Positions 17,961 through 27,377 of a stretch of 64,000 bases of DNA are shown here, one piece after another. This stretch comes from Thalassotalea_B piscium_A (GTDB lineage: Bacteria > Pseudomonadota > Gammaproteobacteria > Enterobacterales > Alteromonadaceae): NCBI GenBank assembly GCA_049347715.1, contig CP186339.1, positions 2,170,001-2,234,000 on the forward strand, in the 5' to 3' direction. Every line of letters starts with the position of its first letter. Position 1 is the first letter of the stretch. Below the pieces are notes generated by a model, which was not told the DNA's origin, searched no databases, and worked only from the letters and a program-made list of their open reading frames with translations. Made by a program: the position numbers and the translations under genes.

Positions 17961-18998
17961 TTAAAAGCTAAAGTGAGGGCGTACTTCTTTTATTTTAATA
18001 CCTGCTTGCATCCAACGAAGATTCATACCTATTTTAACATTGTCGCGATCACTCCAAATATAGGTAATTGTTTTTCCAGTTTTATTTTCAATTAAACCTA
18101 ATTTTAAAATTGGATCTTGTGTATTTTGATAAGTCAGTTTAGCCAGCTGAATAGAGTATGCTGATTCTTTACCTGTTTTATCATCAATAATAGGGAATAT
18201 TTGACCTTCATTGTGAATAACAACATTACTCGAAAAATTCCATTTCGCATCTTTAGGGGCATCTTTACCACCAATACGAGCACCAGTCCAACCAGTGAAA
18301 TAAGTTACTTTACGGTTTTTATGTGCAATTTTTTGTTTATTACCAAAGATATGCTTTCCATCTTCATCGGTAGCACTGTCAGCAATCCAGATCTCGCTAT
18401 CAGTTAAACGTAAAGTATCATTAAAAAAGATCATTTTACCGTTTCTACGTGATTTAATCGCACAAGCATCTTTCACCATAGTGCCATCAAAATACTCACC
18501 ATTAAACTTCCAGTAAACTTCACATCCTTTAAATGTATTGATTTCGTCTGCCGTTAAATGTTGAAATAACTCAGGGTGTAAATGTGCATCAGCATACTTT
18601 GCATCATCATTAAAACGATAGATATTTAACTGTAGCGCACCTTTTTCTTCATTACGGATAAATTGATATAAACGTTGGCGATATACTTTCTTAGGGTCAC
18701 CGTCCATATATTGTTTTACAAAATAAGTAGTTCCTTCAAGAGCAGGTGTAGCTAAAGGAGCGAATACGTGATGAATATGTTCGTGTATTTGAATGTTGCT
18801 GTCTTTTTCGGCATCAATTTTGTCTTGCCAGTTTTGTTCATGATTATCAAATTCGGCAGCAAACCATTGATGAAATAACTGTTCCTTAATTGGATCAGCC
18901 TTCACTACTTGCGCACTTTTTGCCTCGTTAGATTGAGGAGTTGATGAGCAAGCAAATAAAACTGCTGATACACATGCTATTAAAATCTTATTTTTCAT
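17961..18998 (-). CDS. CpcT/CpeT-type (chromophore lyase family) lipoprotein
   Basis: A 345-residue protein with a lipoprotein signal (AVLFACSS, lipid Cys17). The mature part resembles the CpcT/CpeT family (PF06206): QLFHQWFAAEFDN, the PKKVYRQRLYQF segment, CEVYWKF and a conserved run of beta strands. In cyanobacteria these beta-barrel proteins of about 200 residues attach bilins to phycobiliproteins. This one is longer and exported, in a bacterium with no phycobiliproteins in view. It follows a TonB receptor gene and precedes a symporter, which suggests binding or capture of the cluster substrate at the outer membrane. Enzymatic activity is unproven. Confidence 0.75.
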   Translation of the reverse strand: MKNKILIACVSAVLFACSSTPQSNEAKSAQVVKADPIKEQLFHQWFAAEFDNHEQNWQDKIDAEKDSNIQIHEHIHHVFAPLATPALEGTTYFVKQYMDGDPKKVYRQRLYQFIRNEEKGALQLNIYRFNDDAKYADAHLHPELFQHLTADEINTFKGCEVYWKFNGEYFDGTMVKDACAIKSRRNGKMIFFNDTLRLTDSEIWIADSATDEDGKHIFGNKQKIAHKNRKVTYFTGWTGARIGGKDAPKDAKWNFSSNVVIHNEGQIFPIIDDKTGKESAYSIQLAKLTYQNTQDPILKLGLIENKTGKTITYIWSDRDNVKIGMNLRWMQAGIKIKEVRPHFSF

Positions 18999-19130
18999 TC
19001 GTATATTTCCTGAATTGATGATTTATCCATTGTTGACAACCTAAAGACCTAACAACATGATCAATGTCAAAAATGAAGTTTAAGTAGTGTTTAAATTAGA
19101 TATAAATAGAAAATTATGACATGAGGAGTG

Positions 19131-19162
19131 AAAACTATGGGTCATTTATCCATGACCCATAG
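19131..19162 (-). terminator. Intrinsic terminator of the TonB receptor gene
   Basis: CTATGGGTCAT (19135-19145) and ATGACCCATAG (19152-19162), an 11-bp perfect stem with a 6-base loop, followed on the minus strand by TTTTCACT. It begins 12 bases after the receptor stop, so the CpcT-like gene downstream probably has its own promoter in 18999-19130. Confidence 0.75.
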
Positions 19163-19173
19163 TAATAATTCGG

Positions 19174-21267
19174 TTAAAAACGATAAGTTAGATCAGCACC
19201 ATAGCTTCTCGGTAAATTGGTATACACAGCACCAATACCAAGCCCTTCAATCAACAAACTCCCCGTAGTATATTGTTCATCAGATAAGTTTTTACCCCAT
19301 AAACTTACACTAATATTTCCTTCATTATTGGTAAAAGAAACTCTAGAGTTAATTAACGTATAGGCATTTGTAGAACCCAATGTAGAATTTGCCACGTTTT
19401 GGAAGTATTCATCGGTATGATTAACGTTAATTGCCCATTCAATTTCACCACTTTCAAGTTCAAAATAAACTTGGCTACCTAAAGACCAACGAAGATCAGG
19501 TGCTTGTTTTAAATCTAGGTCAGTTGTAATAGGAGATCGAGCTTCTTTATATTCTGCATCTAAGGTACCGACAGTTGCATTAAGGTGCCAATTACTAGTA
19601 ACCGCAGCTTTAATTTCAATTTCTAAACCTGAAATATCAGTATCTGCAGCATTAATACGAACTGTATTACCATCATCATCCCAAGCAGATAATTGTAGGT
19701 CGTCATATTGACTGAAAAAATAGGTAGTATTTAATGTAAGTTGATTATTAAGCCATGAGCTTTTAAAACCCACTTCATAAGTCACATTGTTTTCTTCATT
19801 AAAGGTACGTAATTCACCACTATTTAATACCGCAAAACCACCTGATTTATAGCCAGATGCAGTGTTTAAAAAGAGCATAACATCATCGTTAAGCTGATAA
19901 TCCACACCCAATTTATAACTGACATTTGACCAAGAATGATCATTGTTTGAGTTAAAACCCGCACTTCCATCGGGTTTGATTTGGTCAACAGTAATTTCTT
20001 TTTTATCTGACGTGTATCGTAAACCACCGGTAATATTTAAATTATCTTGTAACTTATAAGTACCATGCGTAAATACCGCGTAACTATCAGTATCTTGATC
20101 AAAAAAGTTTGTCGGTGACGGCCCTAAAAACTGGGTTAGTACATCAACATTTTCTTCCATTTCATTGGTTTCGTTAAAAGCAAAAACACCTGCTAACCAA
20201 TCAACAGATGCTGTTGAACCGGATAATTGCGCCTCTATACTGGTTTGTGATTGATCTAAAAACCATCTGTCTTCTAAAACGACAGCAGCTTTACCATCAA
20301 AGTCTCCATGCCAAGGGTTTTCTAAGGTGCGACGAGCAGCAATAATTTCCAAATCCATAGTATCGTTGATTTGTCGCTTGTAGGTAAGGTTAAGCCCTTT
20401 TTGTTTTACCTGATTTTTACCTGTAGCATTACTTTCAAGTGTATAAACATCATTGTCTTCATCATTAAGAATATTACTTGCATAACCGGCAGTTGAATCA
20501 TCAGTTATCATATCCATGTTTACATATAATGAACTTGATGAATCAATTGACCACAAAGCGCCTATACGTGCCGAAAATACGTCTTGATCATTAACCCATG
20601 TGTCTAATGTTGTATTATAAGAATAACCGTCTCTATTACGTTGAATTGCTGCAACTTGTACTGCTAAATCTTCACTGACAGCATAATCACCCGCAAACTT
20701 AATATCTTGTTTACCCATATTCCCTATAATCGCTTGAACATAACTTTCATTATTTCCCTGCGGTTTTTTAGAAATATATTTAATTGCACCACCCGAGGTA
20801 TTACGACCATATAAAGTTCCCTGCGGACCACGTAATACTTCGATTCGTTCAAGATCATAAATATCAATTAATGCACCGGTTTGACGAGCAAAAAACACAC
20901 CATCCACATACAGACCAATAGCAGGATCATTCGTGAAGGTTGAATTATCTTCACCCACACCACGCATGAAAATTTTAGCACCTGAAGAGGTTCCTGTATT
21001 AGGAGCAATAATTAAATTAGGTACTTCATATGAAAGATCATCTAATCGACTAATTTGTTTTGAGGCTAAACCATCTTCACCTATAGCTGTTATCGATACA
21101 GGTGTTTGTTGTAAGTTTTGAACACGGCGTTGTGCTGTTACTTGAATTCTCTCGACAGTTGCTTGATCTTCATCTTCTTCGGCAGCATAGGCTTGAACAA
21201 AAGTAGAAGTTAACGGTAATACGGCTAATAAAAAAAGTGTTGTTTTATTTTTCTTAAATGTTTTCAT
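19174..21267 (-). CDS. TonB-dependent outer-membrane receptor
   Basis: A 697-residue receptor with signal peptide (LFLLAVLPLTSTFVQAYA), a TonB box near VERIQVTAQRR, a plug domain (PVSITAIGEDGL, then LRGPQGTLYGRNTSGGAIKY) and a 22-strand barrel ending in the typical aromatic YRF. The plug form is that of receptors in proteobacterial catabolic clusters (Sphingomonad-type) rather than siderophore uptake. ATG at 21267 is preferred because AGGTG lies 6 bases upstream. It should bring the cluster substrate across the outer membrane. Confidence 0.92.
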   Translation of the reverse strand: MKTFKKNKTTLFLLAVLPLTSTFVQAYAAEEDEDQATVERIQVTAQRRVQNLQQTPVSITAIGEDGLASKQISRLDDLSYEVPNLIIAPNTGTSSGAKIFMRGVGEDNSTFTNDPAIGLYVDGVFFARQTGALIDIYDLERIEVLRGPQGTLYGRNTSGGAIKYISKKPQGNNESYVQAIIGNMGKQDIKFAGDYAVSEDLAVQVAAIQRNRDGYSYNTTLDTWVNDQDVFSARIGALWSIDSSSSLYVNMDMITDDSTAGYASNILNDEDNDVYTLESNATGKNQVKQKGLNLTYKRQINDTMDLEIIAARRTLENPWHGDFDGKAAVVLEDRWFLDQSQTSIEAQLSGSTASVDWLAGVFAFNETNEMEENVDVLTQFLGPSPTNFFDQDTDSYAVFTHGTYKLQDNLNITGGLRYTSDKKEITVDQIKPDGSAGFNSNNDHSWSNVSYKLGVDYQLNDDVMLFLNTASGYKSGGFAVLNSGELRTFNEENNVTYEVGFKSSWLNNQLTLNTTYFFSQYDDLQLSAWDDDGNTVRINAADTDISGLEIEIKAAVTSNWHLNATVGTLDAEYKEARSPITTDLDLKQAPDLRWSLGSQVYFELESGEIEWAINVNHTDEYFQNVANSTLGSTNAYTLINSRVSFTNNEGNISVSLWGKNLSDEQYTTGSLLIEGLGIGAVYTNLPRSYGADLTYRF

Positions 21268-21389
21268 GTCTGTCACCTGTTGTTGTTATGTACTTATAAA
21301 AGCACAAAAGTACAAGGAGAGGATTGACATTTGTCATAATCTAAGTGATGTTTGTTTTTTACACAAAAAAGATGGATTACAAACAACAT

Positions 21390-22568
21390 TTACTTCAAAA
21401 AAACATTATTTAAACGCAGTTCTTCTATTTCATCACTTGAATAACCTAATGATAATAATAGATTTTCCGTATCTTCACTGAAGCAAGGTAATGAAAGGTT
21501 TGGTTTAGCTGGTTCATTCGTAAATTTTATTGGTACCCCTAGATGATGGCTACCATCTTCATCCGTTAACACCATATTTCGATGTTTTAAATGATCTTCA
21601 TTTATTGCATCATATAAATTACGAACTGGTGCCCAACAAACGTCAACATCAGCTAAAAAGGTTTCCCACTGTGCTAAGGTTTTCGTTATAAACGTTTTTC
21701 TAAAAAATGTTTTAACTGGGTCTTGTTGCTTCCCAGGAGGAAGCTTACATAAATGATATAACTCATCTCTTTCTTGTTCTTCTACGCACAATGCCGTTAA
21801 TAAATTATGCGCAAATTTCAGTTCTGAACCGCCAAGGGTGAGATATTTATCATCCGCTGTTTTATAAATATTATACATCGCAGCCCCCCCCCAGCTGCGT
21901 TCCTCTTTAGGAACAGGAGAACGTTGCTCAGCAAAAGGTGGCCCCATAACGTTGGCGTACCAAGCAACTAATGAATCTTGCATTGATATATCAATATAAT
22001 CGCCAATGCCGGTTTGCTGTTTACGAATAATCGCCATTAACACGCCAGAAAAAGCCATTAAACTGCCAGCCATATCTGCCACAGGCATAGCGGGTTGTGC
22101 AGGTTGCCCATCTAAACCTTCATTAATAAATACAGAACCTGAGTCCGCTTGAATACTTAAATCATGAGCAGGAGATAAACGTTTAGGACCTGTTTGACCA
22201 TAAGCAGAGATTGAGCAATAGATAATGCCAGGGTTTACTGATTTTACTTGTTCATACCCTATGCCTAAGCGATCAACCACACCAGGACGAAATGCTTCAA
22301 CAATGACATCCACTGATTCACACAGTTTAAAAAAAGCCGCTTTGCCTTCTTCCGACTTAAGATTAAGATTAATGCTTTTTTTGCCACGAAATACATTACG
22401 AAACCAGACAGACTCTCCATTTTCCTTCAATCCGACTTGACGTACTGGCTCACCACCAGGAGGTTCAAGACTGATAACTTCTGCGCCATGATCTGCCATC
22501 ATCATTGTAAAATGAGGCCCTGGCAAAAATAGCGATAAATCAAGCACTTTTATGCCTTCCAGTTTCAT
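21390..22568 (-). CDS. CaiB/BaiF family CoA-transferase (paralogue 1)
   Basis: A 392-residue class III CoA-transferase: LEGIKVLDLSLFLPGPH, the GEPVRQVG and GKKSINLNLKSEEG segments, and HDLSIQADSG, which carries the Asp expected to form the acyl-enzyme anhydride. Transfers CoA between carboxylates, here probably from succinyl-CoA or acetyl-CoA to the pathway acid. A second family member is encoded immediately upstream; the two could form a heteromer or act on successive acids. A terminator separates the two genes. Confidence 0.87.
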   Translation of the reverse strand: MKLEGIKVLDLSLFLPGPHFTMMMADHGAEVISLEPPGGEPVRQVGLKENGESVWFRNVFRGKKSINLNLKSEEGKAAFFKLCESVDVIVEAFRPGVVDRLGIGYEQVKSVNPGIIYCSISAYGQTGPKRLSPAHDLSIQADSGSVFINEGLDGQPAQPAMPVADMAGSLMAFSGVLMAIIRKQQTGIGDYIDISMQDSLVAWYANVMGPPFAEQRSPVPKEERSWGGAAMYNIYKTADDKYLTLGGSELKFAHNLLTALCVEEQERDELYHLCKLPPGKQQDPVKTFFRKTFITKTLAQWETFLADVDVCWAPVRNLYDAINEDHLKHRNMVLTDEDGSHHLGVPIKFTNEPAKPNLSLPCFSEDTENLLLSLGYSSDEIEELRLNNVFLK

Positions 22569-22608
22569 AATGTATCCTTGCTTTTCAATATTATTATTTC
22601 ATTTGACG

Positions 22609-22636
22609 CAAAAGAAAGTCGAACAATGTTCGACTT
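22609..22636 (-). terminator. Intrinsic terminator between the two CoA-transferase genes
   Basis: AAGTCGAAC-AAT-GTTCGACTT (22616-22636), a 9-bp perfect stem with a 3-base loop, followed on the minus strand by a T-rich stretch (TCTTTT). It lies 22 bases after the upstream transferase stop. Confidence 0.75.
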
Positions 22637-22658
22637 CTTATTAACTTAGCAACTCGGT

Positions 22659-23852
22659 TTAGATTGCGCCTTTAGCTTTTAGCGCGGCAATTTCTGCTTC
22701 GCTATAGCCAAGTTCAGCCATTAACTCATTGGTGGTATTACCCATTTCACCACATGCTTTACCTTCAAGGCGTTTACCATCAACTTTGATTGGATTACCC
22801 AATATCTCCATATCTGGATTAGCAGGATGTGGCACTTTACGCACCATACCAATATCGCGAATATACGGGTTATTCATTGCTTGCGGCAAATCATACACTG
22901 GTGCACATGGAATTTTACCTTCCAACACAGTTAACCAATTCGCCGTCGTATCGGTTGCAAGCACACGATCTATTTCTTGCGTTAAAATATCACGATTATC
23001 TCGACGTTGAGCTACGGTTTTAAAACGTTCTTCTTTTAACACATCATCGTTTAGAAGCCCCATCAACACTTCCCAAAATTTGTCTGTCATTGCCATTAGA
23101 AAGATAAAACTGTCTTGTGTTTTATATAACTGACAAGGAACAGTAGCAGGATGTGCTGAACGCGCAACTCGTTCGGTGACATGGTTTTCATTTAAATACC
23201 AAGTCGCAGGGTATGAAAGTTGATGTAATGCAACGTCAAATAATGACACATCAACATCTCTGCCTTGCCCTGTACGGTACGCACCTAACAAGCCAGCCGT
23301 TAATCCTAATGAAGCAACAGCGCCAGTCATAAAATCAACCATAGATACACCAAAACGTGCTGGTGCTTGACCTGGCTCACCTGTTAATGACATTAATCCG
23401 GCTTCTGCCTGCATTAAATAGTCATAACCTGGCCAACTGGCTCTGTCATTATCTCTACCATAAGCAGATAAATGGCCACAGACAATTTTTGGGTTAATGT
23501 GTTTTAACGCATCATAGGTAATACCAAGTTTTTCTGGTTGATCACCACGTAAATTATTAGTCACTGCATCAGCAGTTTTGACCAAGGCTTCAAAAACCTT
23601 TCTGCCCTCTTCCGACTTTAAATTTAGCGTGATGCTTTTTTTGTTTAGGTTAAAGGTTTGGAAAAAATAACTATCATTATCACCAAGAAAAAAAGGTCCT
23701 GTTTGGCGCGAAACATCGCCACCAATTTTAGGATTTTCTACTTTGATAACTTCTGCACCCATATCAGACAAAAACATTGAACCATAAGGTCCTGCGCCAT
23801 ATTGCTCAACCGCAATAATACGTACACCTTCTAATGGTAAGTGTGAGGTCAT
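22659..23852 (-). CDS. CaiB/BaiF family CoA-transferase (paralogue 2)
   Basis: A 397-residue class III CoA-transferase: LEGVRIIAVEQYGAGPYGSM, SITLNLKSEEGRKVF and GYDYLMQAEAG with the catalytic Asp. Its ATG overlaps the acyl-CoA dehydrogenase stop by four bases (ATGA), so the two are translationally coupled. It likely activates the acid that the dehydrogenase then oxidises. Confidence 0.88.
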   Translation of the reverse strand: MTSHLPLEGVRIIAVEQYGAGPYGSMFLSDMGAEVIKVENPKIGGDVSRQTGPFFLGDNDSYFFQTFNLNKKSITLNLKSEEGRKVFEALVKTADAVTNNLRGDQPEKLGITYDALKHINPKIVCGHLSAYGRDNDRASWPGYDYLMQAEAGLMSLTGEPGQAPARFGVSMVDFMTGAVASLGLTAGLLGAYRTGQGRDVDVSLFDVALHQLSYPATWYLNENHVTERVARSAHPATVPCQLYKTQDSFIFLMAMTDKFWEVLMGLLNDDVLKEERFKTVAQRRDNRDILTQEIDRVLATDTTANWLTVLEGKIPCAPVYDLPQAMNNPYIRDIGMVRKVPHPANPDMEILGNPIKVDGKRLEGKACGEMGNTTNELMAELGYSEAEIAALKAKGAI

Positions 23853-25024
23853 ATTTTATATCTCTCTACCAATTGTTTTGAAATAATGATGCGCTGCATC
23901 TCATTTGTTCCTTCACCAATACACATCAACATGGCATCGCGATAATAACGTTCAATATCATATTCAACAGAATAGCTATAACCACCAAAAATACGCATCG
24001 CTTCATTGGCACAATACACTCCGGCTTCTGAACCGAAATACTTGGCCATTCCAGCTTCCATATCACAACGTTCATCTGCATCGTATTTAGCTGCAGCTTG
24101 CTCGATTAATAATCGTGCGGCTTCAACCTTAGTTGCCATTTCACCTAGCTTTAATTGAATTGCTTGATGATTACAAATTGGTTTACCAAAGGTTTGTCGC
24201 TCTTGAGCATATTTAACCGCTAGTTCAGTTGCACCTAGAGCAATACCTGCACCACGAGCAGCAACATTAATACGGCCAAGCTCTAAGCCACCAACAGCTT
24301 GGATGAAACCTTTACCTTCAACACCACCAATTAAGTTATCAGCAGATACTCTAAAGTCAGTAAAAACCACTTCACAAGTATCAATTGAGCGATAACCTAA
24401 TTTTTTCATTTTGATCACTTCGATACCTGGTAAGAAATTACCGTCAGCATCTTTGGTCTCAACAAAAAACATGCTGGTACCTTTATGACGAGGTTGTATT
24501 TCAGTATCTGTTTTAACTAACACAGTGAGTGAATTACCATTTAGCGAATTGGTTATCCACGTTTTAGCTCCATTGATAATGTAATCATTACCATCACGAA
24601 CGGCTACTGTATTAATGGCTTGTAAGTCACTTCCAGCATTAGGCTCTGTTAACGCAATACCACCACGTAATTCACCGGTTACCATGCGAGACAAAATACG
24701 TTCTTTCTGCTCGTCTGTACCACAACGTTCAATTGCTGATGCTTGTATTAAGTGAGAATTAAATATTCCACCGGGCGCCATCCATGCAGAAGCGACTTTT
24801 ATCACAATTTTAGCGTAAATAGAGGCAGGTAATCCCATACCACCAAACTCTTGACCTATTGTCGCACCGAACAAGCCAAGTTCTTTCATTTGCTCTACAA
24901 GATCATGAGGATATTTATCTTCTTGATCAAATTCTTTGGCAATAGGTCGTACTTCGTTTTCAACCCATTTATCGATCATATCTAAGATGGCAAGTTCATC
25001 TTCTTTTGAATAAGCTTCAGACAT
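23849..25024 (-). CDS. Acyl-CoA dehydrogenase
   Basis: A 391-residue FAD acyl-CoA dehydrogenase. It shows ALTEPNAGSDL for FAD contact, TWITNS, GRINVAARGAGIALGA, and near the C terminus IFGGYSYSVEYDIERYYRDA and IGEGTNEMQR. The Glu of EGT is the catalytic base position of the medium-chain group. Soluble. It stands between the MaoC hydratase (2-base gap) and a CoA-transferase, giving the series activation, desaturation, hydration, cleavage. Substrate chain unknown; a branched dicarboxylyl-CoA such as a methylsuccinyl-CoA-like acid would suit the neighbours. Confidence 0.9.
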   Translation of the reverse strand: MSEAYSKEDELAILDMIDKWVENEVRPIAKEFDQEDKYPHDLVEQMKELGLFGATIGQEFGGMGLPASIYAKIVIKVASAWMAPGGIFNSHLIQASAIERCGTDEQKERILSRMVTGELRGGIALTEPNAGSDLQAINTVAVRDGNDYIINGAKTWITNSLNGNSLTVLVKTDTEIQPRHKGTSMFFVETKDADGNFLPGIEVIKMKKLGYRSIDTCEVVFTDFRVSADNLIGGVEGKGFIQAVGGLELGRINVAARGAGIALGATELAVKYAQERQTFGKPICNHQAIQLKLGEMATKVEAARLLIEQAAAKYDADERCDMEAGMAKYFGSEAGVYCANEAMRIFGGYSYSVEYDIERYYRDAMLMCIGEGTNEMQRIIISKQLVERYKI

Positions 25025-25026
25025 AA

Positions 25027-25539
25027 TTAATCCTCCAAATCTTCAACCGCATGACCAATTTTTGCGATTAACATTTTGCGTACGAATTGACACACTTGAA
25101 CACCATCTTGATTAATACCACGAGTTCTTATAGTAACAATACCTTGTGTAGGACGAGATTTTGACTCACGTTTGTCTAGTACTTCTGATTCAGCATAAAG
25201 TGTGTCACCCACAAACATAGGATGAGTCATACGAATATCATCCCAACCTAAGTTAGCTATCGCCTTTTGACTACAATCGGTGACACTCATACCAACCATT
25301 AAAGCAACAGTTAATGGAGAACACACAATACATTTACCAAATTCACTTTTCTTCGCAAACTCTTCATCAAAATGCATTGGGTGAGTATTCATAGTCATTA
25401 ATGTAAATAAATGGTTATCATATTCAGTAATGGTCTTTCCTGGGCGATGTTCATAAATATCACCTACAGTAAACTCTTCAAAATAACGACCAAAAGTTTC
25501 TCTATAACGGTTTTCACCTACTTTTTTTGATTTCTGTAC
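25027..25539 (-). CDS. MaoC-family acyl-CoA hydratase
   Basis: A 170-residue hot-dog-fold enzyme. The hydratase motif lies in TEYDNHLFTLMTMNTHPMHF, with the Asp and His of the MaoC/R-specific enoyl-CoA hydratase active site. It is close to the mesaconyl-CoA/itaconyl-CoA hydratase-like members that pair with a CitE-type lyase. The ATG at 25539 is chosen because GAGGA lies 8 bases upstream; the longest frame opens with an unsupported TTG 15 codons earlier. Confidence 0.85.
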   Translation of the reverse strand, partial: VQKSKKVGENRYRETFGRYFEEFTVGDIYEHRPGKTITEYDNHLFTLMTMNTHPMHFDEEFAKKSEFGKCIVCSPLTVALMVGMSVTDCSQKAIANLGWDDIRMTHPMFVGDTLYAESEVLDKRESKSRPTQGIVTIRTRGINQDGVQVCQFVRKMLIAKIGHAVEDLED

Positions 25540-25603
25540 CATAATAAAATTCCTCAAAACTGTGTTGGCTGATATGTTGAACAATCAACCCAAATAAATG
25601 GAG

Positions 25604-26425
25604 TTAACTAGCCGCGTTGGCTAATTGTAAAATTCGTTTAGATGCTAAAATAATCGGGCGATCTACCATTCGACCACCAACAACGACAACGCCTGCATTT
25701 TCTTGTCCATTAACGGCTTCCATGACCGCATTGGCATAGTCAATTTGTTGTTGTGATGGGGTAAAAGCCTGATGAATAGCTGATATTTGGCATGGGTGAA
25801 TAGCTGCTTTAGCAGTATAGCCAAGTGCTTTCACTTTTTGAGTTTCTTCGACTAAACCACGTTCGTCTTTAATATTGACGTAAGGCACATCAATTAAGTC
25901 AACTTTGGCTTTAGCGGCAGCCAATACTAACTGGCTACGCACAAATAACAAAGGTTCATAAGAAAACTCACACCTAAGTTCAGCTGACATATCCGCACCG
26001 CCAAACATAAGTGCTTTTACTTTAGGAGAAGCGCTAGCAATATCATAAGCATTGGCTAATCCCGTAACTGTTTCAATTAAAGCTATTAGTTGGGTATTGC
26101 CGTCAGATAAAATCTCACTCGCCTTGTTAATATCAGCAACACTTTCGCATTTCGCTAACATAATATAAGACGGGTTATAACCAGCTAATGCCTTTAAATC
26201 ACTCAAACCAAGATCTGTAGATAACGGATTAATACGTACACACAGTTTTTGATTACCGGCTTTAATAAATTCACAAACCGAATCTCGAGCAGTTATCTTA
26301 TCTTCGGGTAATACAGCATCTTCTAAATCAATACAGGTAATATCACCACCAGCATTTAATGCTTTTTGAAAACGATCAGGTTTTGATCCTGGCACAAACA
26401 ATAATGAGCGAATAATGTCAGTCAT
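25604..26425 (-). CDS. CitE/HpcH-type acyl-CoA lyase
   Basis: A 273-residue TIM-barrel lyase of the CitE/malyl-CoA lyase family: SLLFVPGSKPDRFQKA at the N terminus, IDLEDAVLPEDK with metal-binding acids, LIETVTGLANAYDIA and MFGGADMSAELR. Stand-alone CitE-like proteins cleave beta-hydroxyacyl-CoAs such as citramalyl-CoA or methylmalyl-CoA to two central metabolites. Next to MaoC and acyl-CoA dehydrogenase it probably closes the pathway. Its ATG overlaps the upstream stop by one base. Confidence 0.87.
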   Translation of the reverse strand: MTDIIRSLLFVPGSKPDRFQKALNAGGDITCIDLEDAVLPEDKITARDSVCEFIKAGNQKLCVRINPLSTDLGLSDLKALAGYNPSYIMLAKCESVADINKASEILSDGNTQLIALIETVTGLANAYDIASASPKVKALMFGGADMSAELRCEFSYEPLLFVRSQLVLAAAKAKVDLIDVPYVNIKDERGLVEETQKVKALGYTAKAAIHPCQISAIHQAFTPSQQQIDYANAVMEAVNGQENAGVVVVGGRMVDRPIILASKRILQLANAAS

Positions 26426-27312
26426 TAGCTTTTCTCACTATCAACCCAAGTGCTTTGGGGTGTTTGTTTTTGAAAATGCTCGGCAATATCTTGACGAGTA
26501 GCAAACCAAACGTCAGGTTTACTTTTGATATACTCGAAAAATTCTTTTAATGCCCAAATTCGGCCAGGACGACCAATAATTCGTAAATGTAACCCTATAC
26601 TCATCATACGCGGTTGTTCTGCTCCCTCTTCGTATAAAACATCGAAGGTGTCTTTGGCATATTTCAACCAAGCTTCAGGTGTATAAGAAGGGGCAACCCA
26701 CATTTTCATATCATTAGAATCTAATGCGTAAGGTACAATAACCATAGGCTCATCAGAACCGTTGACCTTATCCCAAAATGGCGCATCTGAACTATAGTCA
26801 TCCATATGATACAAGAAGCCTTCTTCTTGTAATAAACGACGAGTATTTTCAGTCAGTAAATAACGCGATAACCAACCTAAAGGTCGATTTCCCGTAGTTT
26901 TTTCAATACTTGTAACTGCATCACGAATAAATTGACGCTCTTGTTCTTCATTCATTCGAAACTGATGAATCCAACGGTAACCATGAGAACAAGTTTCATC
27001 ACCACGACGTGCAATAGCTTCAGCTAAATATGGCGCTCGTTCTAAACTAACAGCAGCAGCTGTCCAAGTTGCACGAATATTATTATCATCAAGCAGTTTG
27101 ATAATTCGAGGACCACCTTCGTTAATGCCATATTGGTAGTTAGATTCATTACCATAATTACGCATTGGTTTTTTCAAATGAACCATGAGTTCATCAACAG
27201 GTTCCATCCCTTTATCACCATCTTTAACGGTATATTCAGAACCTTCTTCAACATTAACAACTACTGACATTGCTAATCTGGCATTATTTGGCCATTTATA
27301 ATTTTTTGACAT
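26425..27312 (-). CDS. Polysaccharide-deacetylase-fold imidase / PuuE-like amidohydrolase
   Basis: A 295-residue NodB-fold hydrolase of the PuuE/cyclic-imide-hydrolase branch and not a sugar deacetylase. The N-terminal VNVEEGSE replaces the usual DDG motif, and the metal-binding histidines appear in CSHGYRWIHQFR. Length matches allantoinase PuuE and the bacterial imidases (about 290-310). No signal peptide, so the substrate is intracellular. Family enzymes open allantoin, succinimide, maleimide or related ring imides to half-amides. Allantoin is less likely because no purine-degradation genes are near. The presence of an imide-type ring opener is the main clue that the cluster handles an N-heterocycle. 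Confidence 0.8.
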   Translation of the reverse strand: MSKNYKWPNNARLAMSVVVNVEEGSEYTVKDGDKGMEPVDELMVHLKKPMRNYGNESNYQYGINEGGPRIIKLLDDNNIRATWTAAAVSLERAPYLAEAIARRGDETCSHGYRWIHQFRMNEEQERQFIRDAVTSIEKTTGNRPLGWLSRYLLTENTRRLLQEEGFLYHMDDYSSDAPFWDKVNGSDEPMVIVPYALDSNDMKMWVAPSYTPEAWLKYAKDTFDVLYEEGAEQPRMMSIGLHLRIIGRPGRIWALKEFFEYIKSKPDVWFATRQDIAEHFQKQTPQSTWVDSEKS

Positions 27313-27377
27313 TGATATCTCTCTCTTAACGTTTACCGTTTTTCAGCCATTGGAACAGCGAATACTTAATAGCATAT

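Noticed and set aside
17961..18998. CpcT-like gene as evidence of a cyanobacterial origin for the window
   Set aside because: All flanking genes, the lipoprotein signal and the composition are proteobacterial. The family also occurs outside cyanobacteria.
25540..25584. TTG-started extension of the MaoC protein
   Set aside because: No ribosome binding site, while GAGGA precedes the ATG at 25539, where family members begin.
26425..27312. Call as chitin or peptidoglycan deacetylase
   Set aside because: No export signal and no DDG motif; the EEGSE and SHGYRWIH pattern is that of PuuE and cyclic imide hydrolases.
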